Positions 27,749-35,824 of a stretch of DNA of 64,000 nt are shown here, piece by piece. The DNA is from Streptococcus pasteurianus. GTDB taxonomy: Bacteria; Bacillota; Bacilli; Lactobacillales; Streptococcaceae. The first letter of the stretch is position 1, and each line of letters begins with the position of its first letter. The DNA is taken from NCBI RefSeq assembly GCF_004843545.1, contig NZ_CP039457.1, positions 2,074,501 through 2,138,500 of the forward strand. Direction: 5' to 3'. A model generated the notes under the pieces. The model was not told where the DNA came from. It saw only the letters and a list, made by a program, of their open reading frames with translations, and did not search any database. The position numbers were made by a program, and so were the translations under genes.

Positions 27749-29132
27749 TCACATCTTCCTTTCCTTGTTGTTCTGGCATAGCTTGTCTTTCTTGTGCAAG
27801 CCTGCCGATAGTTTGTAAAAAATCATGTCCTTTCGGGACTAAAGGCGTGTAAAATTCGCTGATAACACTTGTTCCCACATCACAATAGCCACGCCCCTTG
27901 ATACGCTTCTGAAAAAACTGCTTTTTCACATCTGAACCGAACAGCATACCGTAGCCTAATTCGCTGATACGACCAAGCCCCACACGGAAATTGAAGTTAT
28001 CTCTGATACCGTCCGAGAAATACTTTGCGTCTGGACGCTGGCAGGCAACAATAAGGAAATAACCTGCTTGTCGCCCTAACATAACGATTTTCTTTAACTG
28101 GCTAAGTAAACTCACGCTTTCTTTCGTCCCCAGCATTTCAAAAAACGCCACATATTCATCAAAGATAAGAAAGCAGGGTGGCAGTCCCAGATAGGCGTAG
28201 TTTTCACCCGTCTTATAGTTCGGGTGTCGTTTCATTTCCTCGCTTCGCTGTACCATGCCCTCATAAAAGGCATTGACGCAATCTATCATTTCTTCTTTGG
28301 TATGGTAGACGTTTGGCATGACCGTTCCTAAGTCCGCAAGGTCGCTATTCTTCGGGTCTAAGATGTAAAGGACAGCGTTGGTATGCAGTAAGGCTTCAAT
28401 GAGCGTCAGCAGAAAATAGGTTTTACCGCCACCAGTTCCACCAGCAATCAGAGCGTGAGGGAGTGCGTCATATTCCCAGACAAGATTTTTCATCAGCTTT
28501 AAACAGCCGTTTTCTGCCCGTACTTCATCAATGGTAATGCGGTTTGCTATCATATCATAAAGCAGGGTATATTCGATATAGCCGTCATGCAAAGTCTTGT
28601 CGGTCAGCTCACAATATAAACCACTTTCCAACTTATCCTCTAACCGTAAAAGCTGGTCTTGATATTTTCCCAGCGTGATTTCACAGCGGATATGAAGCAG
28701 TCCCTTTTCCATTTGATAATAAATCTTCGGAAACCAGACGATTTTTTCCCTTGATCTGCTTTGCAGGTCAGTAAAAAAACCGCTGTCTTGTACGGTATCG
28801 GCTTCATACCACTTATTTTCCAGTATCATTCTTGCCAGCTTTTGACGGTGCAGGAGCTTCTTGAAACCGTCGTAACAGAAGCGGTAATACCCAAAAGCGA
28901 CCAATGCACAAACACCAGTCGCTATCCCTATGGTTATGAAGTTGTAAGGGGAAAGCGTCAAGCCGTTCTCTAACAAGCTGAAATGCTCCCAATCGGTACA
29001 CATGAGCTGTTTCATATTCAGTAACAGGAGAACCGTCACGAATATAAACAGAAGCATTCCTATGGAAAAGTGGTAGACAAGGTGCTTGTCGCTGGCTCTG
29101 ATACGGTGTCCTTTGTTCCAAATCATACGCAT
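27741..29132 (-). CDS. Conjugative coupling ATPase, FtsK/SpoIIIE type (Tn916 orf21, TcpA)
   Basis: 463 residues. Two N-terminal membrane segments (about 25-45 and 63-85) anchor a cytoplasmic FtsK_SpoIIIE motor with Walker A AGGTGGGKTYFLL near residue 230 and Walker B FLIFDEYVAFFE. It brings relaxase-bound DNA to the channel. The motor domain is the family core, but many residues differ from Tn916 Orf21 (recalled), unlike orf13 to orf20, so this gene belongs to the diverged right third of the element. Confidence 0.92.
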   Translation of the reverse strand: MRMIWNKGHRIRASDKHLVYHFSIGMLLFIFVTVLLLLNMKQLMCTDWEHFSLLENGLTLSPYNFITIGIATGVCALVAFGYYRFCYDGFKKLLHRQKLARMILENKWYEADTVQDSGFFTDLQSRSREKIVWFPKIYYQMEKGLLHIRCEITLGKYQDQLLRLEDKLESGLYCELTDKTLHDGYIEYTLLYDMIANRITIDEVRAENGCLKLMKNLVWEYDALPHALIAGGTGGGKTYFLLTLIEALLHTNAVLYILDPKNSDLADLGTVMPNVYHTKEEMIDCVNAFYEGMVQRSEEMKRHPNYKTGENYAYLGLPPCFLIFDEYVAFFEMLGTKESVSLLSQLKKIVMLGRQAGYFLIVACQRPDAKYFSDGIRDNFNFRVGLGRISELGYGMLFGSDVKKQFFQKRIKGRGYCDVGTSVISEFYTPLVPKGHDFLQTIGRLAQERQAMPEQQGKEDVIE

Positions 29133-29230
29133 AAATCAATCACTCCTTTCTGGGGATGAAAAAAGCAGTCAATCCTAAGACTAACTGCTTTGTGTGTAGG
29201 GATATAAAATTGTAAAACTAAGATTGCATT

Positions 29231-29995
29231 TCAGATATGGATTTGAAACCCCTCATAGCTGAAAATACCATTCCCTTGTTTTAATTTCCCTTCATTTGAC
29301 AAGTTGTGAAAAGCTGTCTCTATCTTGTCAATTATAGTAACTGGAATAGATAAATGATGATGTCCTGGCAAAATTCGACTTATCTTTAAAGATTGAATTT
29401 TTCTAACAGACTTCCAAAATTCTTGTGGGTTTGTTGATGGATAAAAAGCATCAAGGCAACCGCTATATATCAAATCGCCGGAATACAGATATTTTCTATC
29501 CGCTTCATAGAAACAACAATGTCCGGGAGAATGACCGGGCGTGTGAATAACTACCAACTTTCTGTTTCCTAAGTCAATACAATCTTCATCATGTAAAATC
29601 ATTTGCGGAACCCCTTGAAAAATCTGATATTTCTCTACATTAAAATCCGAGGGGAAATCACATGGATTGCACATAATATTGTTTTTTACCACTTGCAAAG
29701 GTATAGGGAATTTGACCGATAGCCATTCTTTTTCTGCTTCATGAACTGCAATAGACCGAAAATATTTATGTCCACCGATATGATCCCAATGAACATGAGT
29801 AGTGATTACTGTAACGGGCAGTTTCGTCAATCCATCAATAACCTCTCTGATGTTGGAAACACCTAAACCTGTATCAATCAGAATGGCTCTTTTTGTCCCA
29901 CACAATAGATAACAATGTGTTTCTTCCCAGTGTCTGTATTCGCTGATGACGAATGTATCTTGGTCTATTTGTTCGACGGTAAACCAACTGTCCAT
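29231..29995 (-). CDS. Metallo-beta-lactamase-fold hydrolase, cargo gene
   Basis: 254 residues with the full zinc-binding set: TTHVHWDHIGGH, HTPGHSPGHCC, YSGDLIYSG and the last His in ILPGHHH. This is the glyoxalase II-like branch; nothing marks it as a true beta-lactamase, and there is no signal peptide, so it acts in the cytoplasm on an unknown substrate. It has its own sigma-A promoter and GGGAGTGAG site and sits between orf22 and orf21, where Tn916 has nothing. Independent expression suggests cargo rather than a transfer component. Confidence 0.8.
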   Translation of the reverse strand: MDSWFTVEQIDQDTFVISEYRHWEETHCYLLCGTKRAILIDTGLGVSNIREVIDGLTKLPVTVITTHVHWDHIGGHKYFRSIAVHEAEKEWLSVKFPIPLQVVKNNIMCNPCDFPSDFNVEKYQIFQGVPQMILHDEDCIDLGNRKLVVIHTPGHSPGHCCFYEADRKYLYSGDLIYSGCLDAFYPSTNPQEFWKSVRKIQSLKISRILPGHHHLSIPVTIIDKIETAFHNLSNEGKLKQGNGIFSYEGFQIHI

Positions 29996-30047
29996 ATACT
30001 ATTCTCACTCCCTAAAAATTTTAATTTGTCGCTTTCTTCATACCCAT

Positions 30048-30076
30048 ATTATAACAGTTCCGTATATCCTCTACAA
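30048..30076 (-). promoter_or_regulatory. Promoter of the metallo-hydrolase gene
   Basis: TTGTAG, 17 bp, TATAAT on the minus strand, about 50 bp before the ATG. A near-consensus promoter in the middle of the transfer operon. Confidence 0.65.
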
Positions 30077-30096
30077 CGAAAATCTATTCAGCAAGT

Positions 30097-30480
30097 CTAT
30101 TTTTTCGGTTGTCCCTGCGGTGCATGGTTTTGTGGATTGCCTGCGTTCTGGTTGCCTTTATTCTTCAACACAATATCCTCTGCCTTTACATACCAGTCCA
30201 CATCTGCACCACCAAACGTCTTTCTTGATACCGTATCGGCTACGGGATTGACAAGCTCCACAACTGCATTGTACGGAAATTCCCTTAGCGGTACTTCTGG
30301 CGGTACAGACACGGGGATAATTCCACCATGCAGACTGCACTTCAAATCATAGATACGCTTTTTAAGCTGGGTACTCGGTGTCCCGTCCTCATTCTGTAAG
30401 AACACATCACGCACCGCTGTAAACTTTAATTCTCCAAATGTTTTCTCTTTGTCAATAACAAACCCGTTTGATAATCTCAT
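30097..30480 (-). CDS. DUF961/YdcP-family protein (orf22 position)
   Basis: 127 residues; MRLSNGFVIDKEKTFGELKF and the core VNPVADTVSRKTFGGADVDW are typical of DUF961, a pair of which begins the transfer operons of Tn916 and ICEBs1 relatives. The C-terminal tail is Gln/Asn/Pro-rich (GNQNAGNPQNHAPQGQPKK). It is clearly diverged from Tn916 Orf22. Family role is unproven; an early-entry or regulatory role is usually proposed. 15 bp behind the sister gene. Confidence 0.85.
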   Translation of the reverse strand: MRLSNGFVIDKEKTFGELKFTAVRDVFLQNEDGTPSTQLKKRIYDLKCSLHGGIIPVSVPPEVPLREFPYNAVVELVNPVADTVSRKTFGGADVDWYVKAEDIVLKNKGNQNAGNPQNHAPQGQPKK

Positions 30481-30495
30481 AAATTCTTCACTCCT

Positions 30496-30822
30496 TTACT
30501 TTTCTTCAACTGCTACAATATCATCAGCAACTAATACATAATCGGTATGTCCCATATCCCCGATTGCGTAACCTCTGCCGTATAACTTCGGATTGACAAG
30601 TTTTACTTTCTGCTCATACTTGAACTTCTTTTCGCCAGCCTGCACGGGAATTTCTACCACAACATTTTCGCCTTTCTGTACGTCGGAATAAAGGTTATAG
30701 CTTCGTCTGGCTAAGACCCTGCGATTATTTTTATCTCTTTCAAAGACTGGCTCGCTTTCGCCTGCAAATTCAAGAGTTCCAAAAGACTGTGCCATATCTG
30801 GCACAACATATTTCATTTCCAT
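30496..30822 (-). CDS. DUF961/YdcP-family protein (orf23 position)
   Basis: 108 residues, MEMKYVVPDMAQSFGTLEFA with core KVKLVNPKLYGRGYAIGDMG. It is paralogous in pattern to the next gene and matches the position of Tn916 orf23 but with many changes. GAGGTAAAACAAT precedes the ATG. It is the first gene of the transfer block. Confidence 0.85.
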   Translation of the reverse strand: MEMKYVVPDMAQSFGTLEFAGESEPVFERDKNNRRVLARRSYNLYSDVQKGENVVVEIPVQAGEKKFKYEQKVKLVNPKLYGRGYAIGDMGHTDYVLVADDIVAVEEK

Positions 30823-31060
30823 ATTGTTTTACCTCGTTTCTTTCTATTTTTAATAAGTTTTTTGATTGTGATTTCTTATTCTGGCGGTTCGGGAAGTATC
30901 AGCAATCCCACCGATAGTAAAGGGGAAAATCAATGCTTACGCACCCTTGACTATCCGTGTTCTTGCAGGTAAGTAGCAGACAAGCCAGAATAAGCAAAAG
31001 TCTGCCGTTTGACAGCTTCGGCGGAGAGCGTGATTTTCCTTTTCTCATACCGTTACTGCC
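30823..31060. other. Untranslated interval before the transfer operon
   Basis: No gene longer than trivial. The minus strand here should hold the transfer-operon promoter and leader, but I see no near-consensus hexamers. Short inverted segments (CCAGAATAAG, with TTATTCTGGC) flank about 90 bp, 30884-30985. Confidence 0.35.
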
Positions 31061-34000
31061 TTATGATTTTTTCATTTTACGGCGTTTGTAAAGATATGTT
31101 CCAGCCAGTCCACCAACAGACGCAAGCAACATCACGATAAATGCCATTACATTTGTACTGTCGCCCGTTTTGGGACTGTCGCTAGGTCTGTTAGGCTTTT
31201 CTGGTGTCGGTGGAGTTTCGGGTTTCTCTGGTTCTTCTGGCTTTTCCTTAAAGGTAATCGTCTGTCCCTTATCCTCAATATCCTTATGCTCGGTAACTTT
31301 CTTTGGTTCGTCTGGATTGCTTAAATCGTACAATTCTTCAAAAGTTACAAGCTGTTTGCCGTCAAGAGAAGTAGCGTCAAACGTAAAAGCAACTTCGACT
31401 TTCATAGTTTCGCTGTCAGCAGTAAAAGTGTAATCACTTTCCACACGCTTTCCATTGATAAGAAGCTCTGCATTTTCTTCTTTCAACATCTGCCAGCCCA
31501 CAAGTTTGTATTGTGTACCGACTTCTAAGCCCTCTAAAGTTACGGTATCAATGATTGTTACCTCTTTTCCAGCTTCAAGCTCTTTGTTACCGTCTTTGTC
31601 GGTAGCAGTCGTATGTATCTTGATAATACGCTCTGTGATAAGTACCGTCTGCCCGTCGTCCTCAATGTCTTTATGCTCCGCAACTTTTACGGGTTCGTCT
31701 GGATTGCTTAAATCATACAATTCTTCAAAGGTAACAAGGTTCTTGCCACCTAAAGCAGACGCATTGAATGTATAGGAAATTTCCACTTTCATTTCTTCCT
31801 CGTCAGCGACAAAGGTATAATCATTTTCTACACGTTTCCCGTCAATGATAAGCTCGGCATTTTCTTCTTTTAACATCTGCCAGCCTTTGAGCTGATACTT
31901 TGTACCTTTTTTAAGCCCGTCTAATTTGACTGTATCAACGATTGTTACCTCTTTTCCTGCAAGGATAGTCTTTTCGCCGTCTTTGCTGGTCGCTGTGGTA
32001 TGGATAGAGATTTCTTTTTCGTATTCATCAGTCAAAGTCCCTAAGTCAATCACAAGGTTATTTCTTGATACCACGATTTCAAAAGGTGGGATAAGTTCAA
32101 AACCTTTGTTGCTGTCAGAGCGTAATTCTTCAATGATGTAAGTATCATAAGGCAACGCCCCTTTGCTGTCGTCTGGTTCAGAAGTTCCAAACCACACACC
32201 GTCCTCGCTGGTCTTGCCTGCGTTGGTATTATGCTTATGGGAAGCCCAGTCAGCAGAAGTGGAGAATTGCCCGTTATCATCAGTTACCACAACATGACTT
32301 TCGCCCGTCGTCTTGCTTGTGATCCTAAAGGGAACATCAGCAAGACGCTTATGTGTGCCTGCACCGATTTTCACGCCCTCAATATCTCCACGCTTAATCT
32401 GATTGTAGATAGAATGGGCTTCGTCGGTTAAGTCCACGATTTTTCCATTTTCTGTGATTACAAAATCAATCGGTTTTGCACCGTCAGTTAAGTAACCGTT
32501 GGGAGCTTCACTTTCAACGATACGGAATTTTCCATAAGGCAAGAGGTCAGCAGAAGTAGAAGCGATACCCTCAATATCTGTACGAATTGTCTTTACCACT
32601 TCATTTTTCTTGTATAGCTTGCCCTCAACCAAGACAGAATTATCATTTAAGGAAATGATGTCAAAAGCAGTATCTTTCAAAGTGGCACTTCCTTGTGGCT
32701 TCGTATCGCCCGTTTCTAAATCTCGTTTCTGAATTTTCACACCGCCACGGATAACCTTGTCTGATACAGAAAACTGGTTACTTCCAGATAGTACGGCAAG
32801 GTCGCCGTCCCCGGTAATCTGTGTTACATATAAGCCCTTAATCTGTTCGGACTTATCGCCAGTCTGCATATATGCACCGTCTAACAAGTAGCCGTTTGGA
32901 GCTTTCGTTTCCTCTACGGTTAGTGTTCCTAAAGGAAGAACGGCTTTACCATCCTGCATATAGAAACTGTCGCCAGATACCTTGTATGCGTCCGCTAATT
33001 TTGTGATGTAGTGGGTTATCCCGTCGCTGTCAGTTTCAGCGATTGTCTTTGTAACCCATGTACGAGTAGCTTCGGCAGGGAGATTGTCTTTGTTATAGAA
33101 GCCAGCATAATACTTCCATGTAAATTCCGCACCTGCTAGAGAAGCGTTCCCCTGCGGATTGTCTTTCTGTGTTTCCATGTCAATCTTGAAAAGCTCAATC
33201 AAAGTGTCCGTTACTTTTGGCGTATCTGATACTTTTAAGGTTGCTGTTTCGCCAGCTTTGATTGTCAATGGATAGACAGTTTTATCCACATTATATCCTG
33301 CTGGTGCGGATAATTCCTTGATATAGACTGTGCCAGCCGTTACCTCTATAACATCTGTATTTCCATTTTCATCAGTCGTAAGGGTGGCAAGCTGTTTTGT
33401 GCAGTCCTTATCAGAAAAGACACCGTATGTTGCACCAGCGATTGAGTAATTCCCGTTACCGTCTGTAATGCTGGTATTACTGGAAACCTTTTGCAGTTTT
33501 GCATTTCCGACATTTAATTTCGCCCAGAATTGCCCCAATTCCTGCCCCTCGCCAGAGTAGATATAACCGCCACATTTATAGCGTCCTTTATTCTCTTTGA
33601 CAAAGGCTTTTGCCCCAGCGAAAACCTCGTCCTGCGTAGCCTTTGGAATTTCATCATAAGAAGCTCGCACGTTATCACATTGCCAGCCAAGATGTACGCT
33701 CAATCTCTGCCAGACGACACATTGTTCCAACAGATAAACTTGTTTATAATTCAATTCCTTGTGAGCTTCGCCATACTGTTTGACATATTCTAAGGATAAC
33801 GCCACATCTGAAATCTGGTCGGCACTCATACGGGTGCTTGCGTCAGTTCTGGTCTTGTAACCGTTCTTAAAATCTGTATTGATGTCAATACAATAGGCAG
33901 TTTCGCCCTCGACTTTCATATAGCCCTCATTGAATGTCGAACCGATAGAACCGTCATTCATTACTTTTTCAATGATACCGACACGCTCCGCACTTTCCGT

Positions 34001-34105
34001 CCAGTATTGCTTGCTTTCTGCATGAACGGGTGTACTCGGTAAAGCAGTAACGACAGTTGCAAGAGCTAAGAAGCCCGTACACAATCGCTTTAATATCTTT
34101 TTCAT
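31061..34105 (-). CDS. Cell-wall anchored surface protein with thioester domain and VaFE repeats
   Basis: A 1014-residue adhesin-like protein. Start at 34105 (MKKILKRLCTGFLALATVVT) gives a clean signal peptide cleaved after VHA. An N-terminal thioester domain has Cys72 (AYCIDIN) and Gln128 (LEQCVVWQ), which in this family form a reactive bond to host ligands. Several Cna_B/SpaA-type domains follow (GNYSIAGATYGVFSDKDCTK, TLTVEETKAPNGYLLDGAYM, FRIVESEAPNGYLTDGAKPI), then two VaFE repeats each ending VTFEELYDLSNPDEP. A Pro/Glu linker leads to a sorting signal SPKTGDST, a membrane helix and RRKMKK. Tn916 carries only a small orf24 here. Confidence 0.9.
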   Translation of the reverse strand: MKKILKRLCTGFLALATVVTALPSTPVHAESKQYWTESAERVGIIEKVMNDGSIGSTFNEGYMKVEGETAYCIDINTDFKNGYKTRTDASTRMSADQISDVALSLEYVKQYGEAHKELNYKQVYLLEQCVVWQRLSVHLGWQCDNVRASYDEIPKATQDEVFAGAKAFVKENKGRYKCGGYIYSGEGQELGQFWAKLNVGNAKLQKVSSNTSITDGNGNYSIAGATYGVFSDKDCTKQLATLTTDENGNTDVIEVTAGTVYIKELSAPAGYNVDKTVYPLTIKAGETATLKVSDTPKVTDTLIELFKIDMETQKDNPQGNASLAGAEFTWKYYAGFYNKDNLPAEATRTWVTKTIAETDSDGITHYITKLADAYKVSGDSFYMQDGKAVLPLGTLTVEETKAPNGYLLDGAYMQTGDKSEQIKGLYVTQITGDGDLAVLSGSNQFSVSDKVIRGGVKIQKRDLETGDTKPQGSATLKDTAFDIISLNDNSVLVEGKLYKKNEVVKTIRTDIEGIASTSADLLPYGKFRIVESEAPNGYLTDGAKPIDFVITENGKIVDLTDEAHSIYNQIKRGDIEGVKIGAGTHKRLADVPFRITSKTTGESHVVVTDDNGQFSTSADWASHKHNTNAGKTSEDGVWFGTSEPDDSKGALPYDTYIIEELRSDSNKGFELIPPFEIVVSRNNLVIDLGTLTDEYEKEISIHTTATSKDGEKTILAGKEVTIVDTVKLDGLKKGTKYQLKGWQMLKEENAELIIDGKRVENDYTFVADEEEMKVEISYTFNASALGGKNLVTFEELYDLSNPDEPVKVAEHKDIEDDGQTVLITERIIKIHTTATDKDGNKELEAGKEVTIIDTVTLEGLEVGTQYKLVGWQMLKEENAELLINGKRVESDYTFTADSETMKVEVAFTFDATSLDGKQLVTFEELYDLSNPDEPKKVTEHKDIEDKGQTITFKEKPEEPEKPETPPTPEKPNRPSDSPKTGDSTNVMAFIVMLLASVGGLAGTYLYKRRKMKKS

Positions 34106-34292
34106 AAGTCTAATGCTCCTTTCGTTTTGAGTAATAAAATAGCCGTCCAATAAGAACGGCTGGAAATAGAAAAGGAACGTCATGTTAGGCGTTCCATAGT
34201 CTATGAAATATTAAATTTTTCTTGTTTCAATACTGATGTGCTGTACCATATCTTTGCATATCTAAGAAAACTAGCGTATCAAGGCTCATTCG

Positions 34293-34316
34293 TTAGTAGT
34301 AAATAAGTAGTAAATT
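34293..34316. repeat. Integrase arm-binding repeats (DR-2 type), right end
   Basis: TTAGTAGTAAAT followed by AAGTAGTAAATT, the counterpart of the pair at 9182-9205 in the same orientation. 18 consecutive bases (GTAAATAAGTAGTAAATT) are identical at both ends. Confidence 0.7.
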
Positions 34317-34384
34317 GATGTGTTTGTTTCCTTGAAAATGCTGATAGATACTGTGTTTTAGCGGATAATCAGATTTTTATTGTG

Positions 34385-34399
34385 TTTTTATCTCAAAAA
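34385..34399. other. Right end junction of the conjugative element
   Basis: TTTTT ATCTC AAAAA. Chromosomal sequence resumes in the A-run at about 34395. The base order mirrors the left junction with a different 5-base coupling sequence, so the two ends did not arise by exact duplication. Confidence 0.7.
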
Positions 34400-34401
34400 T
34401 T

Positions 34402-34429
34402 TTGAAAGTTTAGTTCCTCCTTATATAAT
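34402..34429 (+). promoter_or_regulatory. Promoter of the amber-disrupted gene at the element edge
   Basis: TTGAAA, 16 bp, TATAAT. The -35 hexamer begins only 3 bases after the A-run where the element inserted, so the promoter was preserved but everything upstream was displaced by 25 kb. Confidence 0.6.
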
Positions 34430-34456
34430 GAAAGTCACCCAAAGGAGGAATAACAT

Positions 34457-34795
34457 ATGATTATTAAAACAGTTACTTTTGAAATCAAAGCTACTGTTAA
34501 AGATAAATTTGAACAAAAATTCCACAACGACACTATCTCACTCAAAAATTAGGAAACATATTTAGGAAATGAAGTCTGGATTCAAGATAATTCTGATGCA
34601 AATAGTGTTTCCTTTACTGCTGTTTCACGTTGGAAGAACCAAGATGATTTCAATGCTTAGTTGAAACATCCTGAACATATCCAACATCACAAAGAGCAGC
34701 ACTTCAAAAAGGAAAATTCACTTATTTTTAAGAAAAGTGTTCAAGAATTTATCATTCTTGATAATCTAATTTCAGCTACCGAAAAGTTGTTGTAA
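34457..34795 (+). pseudogene. Small monooxygenase-like gene with two in-frame amber stops
   Basis: 112 codons from an ATG with a perfect AAAGGAGGAATAAC site to TAA. TAG codons stand at positions 32 (34550) and 68 (34658); the frame is otherwise unbroken. The readable parts (MIIKTVTFEIKATVKDKFEQ, ETYLGNEVWIQDNSDANSVS, FTAVSRWKNQDDFNA stop LKHPEHIQHHK) look like an ABM-type (antibiotic biosynthesis monooxygenase) dimeric barrel protein. Expected residues at the stops are Gln (CAG) and Trp (TGG), each one base from TAG. Likely a recent pseudogene. Confidence 0.75.
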
Positions 34796-34926
34796 AGATG
34801 CTGCTATCACGCTAACCTTTTCTTGTATTTCTGATACATTATGCTTGACTTGCTACTTATTTTTCTATATTCTATATGTAAAATAATTATATATTAAAAT
34901 TATATGTATTCAGAGAAAGGAGCTTC

Positions 34927-35253
34927 ATGTATTTTCCAACTTCGGCCACTGTCATCGAATTCCTCATTTTAGCCATTGTTGACAAAGATGACTCTTATGG
35001 TTATGCCATCAGCCAAACCATTAAGCAAATTGCTAACATCAAAGAATCCACCTTATATCCAATTTTAAAAAAACTGGAAAAAGCTGGCTATTTAACCACT
35101 TATCAACAAGCCTACCAAGGACGTAAACGAAAATATTATGCTATCACAGCAGCTGGCAAAGAACAGTTGACCTTTCTCAAAAAAGAATGGCAACAGTACA
35201 AAGAAAAAGTCGATGAGATTATTGAAGGGAGATTAGAGGATGACAAAAGTTGA
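34927..35253 (+). CDS. PadR-family transcriptional regulator
   Basis: 108 residues with a winged helix: ATVIEFLILAIVDKDDSYGY, then KESTLYPILKKLEKAGYLTT and the C-terminal dimerisation helix. Regulates genes for envelope or stress functions, usually its own operon. It overlaps the next gene by 14 bp, so the three genes to 36726 are one operon. The AT-rich 130 bp upstream hold TTGACT and TATTCTATAT-like elements. Confidence 0.9.
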   Translation: MYFPTSATVIEFLILAIVDKDDSYGYAISQTIKQIANIKESTLYPILKKLEKAGYLTTYQQAYQGRKRKYYAITAAGKEQLTFLKKEWQQYKEKVDEIIEGRLEDDKS

Positions 35254-35824
35254 ATATTTAGCTAAGTTAGATAAATACCTACGTAAGTTACCCAAAGAGG
35301 ATTATCAAGAGGCTATGGACTACTTTAGTGAATACTTTGAAGAAGCTGGTCCAGAAAATGAAGCACAAGTTATCGCCGAACTTGGAACACCAAAAGAAGC
35401 GGCGCGAGACATCATTAGCCGTTTACTTGACGAAAAAATCATTGATCAAGAAAAGACACCTAAAAGCAGAGTATCTATGGTTTGGCTTGCTATTTTAGCC
35501 ATTCTATCAGCACCCGTTACTCTCCCACTAGCTCTCTTCCTTTTCTTAGCCGTCATCACTATCCTAGCTCTTGGAGTGGCGGCTATCGCTGTTGTTCTTT
35601 CCCTTGGGGTTGCCTTCCTAACCTCTGGAATTTACATGCTATTTGATAGCTGGTCTTACCTTAACATTTCATTTTCTGCTACTGCTCTTAGTTTTGGCCT
35701 AGGACTTTTAGCTCTCGGTTTATCATTACTGGCTCTCCTTGCTGCAGGGGCTGTTTGTAAAGTAGTTGGACGTAGCATTGTCAATTTAGCACGAAAGACA
35801 GAAAACAAAAGGAGAAAATTATGA
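35240..35824 (+). CDS. DUF1700 (HAAS) membrane protein
   Basis: 194 residues. The N-terminal helical HAAS signalling domain (MTKVEYLAKLDKYLRKLPKE to DIISRLLDEKI, about 1-75) is followed by four membrane segments rich in Ala/Leu/Val. Such proteins are typically coded behind PadR regulators and are thought to transmit an envelope signal. It overlaps both neighbours, and the stop overlaps the next ATG (ATGA). Confidence 0.88.
   Translation: MTKVEYLAKLDKYLRKLPKEDYQEAMDYFSEYFEEAGPENEAQVIAELGTPKEAARDIISRLLDEKIIDQEKTPKSRVSMVWLAILAILSAPVTLPLALFLFLAVITILALGVAAIAVVLSLGVAFLTSGIYMLFDSWSYLNISFSATALSFGLGLLALGLSLLALLAAGAVCKVVGRSIVNLARKTENKRRKL

Larger units (their letters stand above)
8991..34389. mobile_element. 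Tn916-family mosaic integrative conjugative element, about 25.4 kb
   Basis: It runs from int/xis at the left end, through tetracycline resistance genes, to a full set of conjugation genes and a surface protein at the right end, all read leftward except the IS1216 transposase. Tn916 gene order is kept for int, xis, tet(M), orf13 to orf20, origin, orf21, orf22, orf23. The orf6-orf9-orf7-orf8 interval is replaced by IS1216 and a pUB110-type plasmid carrying mob and tet(L). The right third is diverged from Tn916 and carries two extra genes. A tet(M)+tet(L) Tn916 relative is known from S. gallolyticus (TnGallo1, recalled, not compared). Confidence 0.9.
34106..34401. other. Right terminal region of the element
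   Basis: No gene. It contains a hairpin CCGTCCAATAAGAACGG at 34143-34159, the integrase arm repeats and the terminal junction. Without a gene between the surface-protein start and the end, the surface gene must be transcribed from a promoter in this interval. Confidence 0.5.

Noticed and set aside
29231..29995. Calling the metallo-beta-lactamase-fold gene a beta-lactam resistance gene
   Set aside because: It lacks a signal peptide and its motifs fit the wider hydrolase superfamily, most members of which do not act on beta-lactams.
29915..30352. 145-codon plus-strand frame spanning the metallo-hydrolase start and orf22
   Set aside because: Covers a good minus-strand promoter and two minus-strand genes; no ribosome binding site.
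34457..34795. Stop-codon reassignment or programmed read-through in the amber-containing gene
   Set aside because: Only one gene shows it and neighbouring genes use normal stops; two point mutations are simpler. Left as a finding with low weight on read-through.
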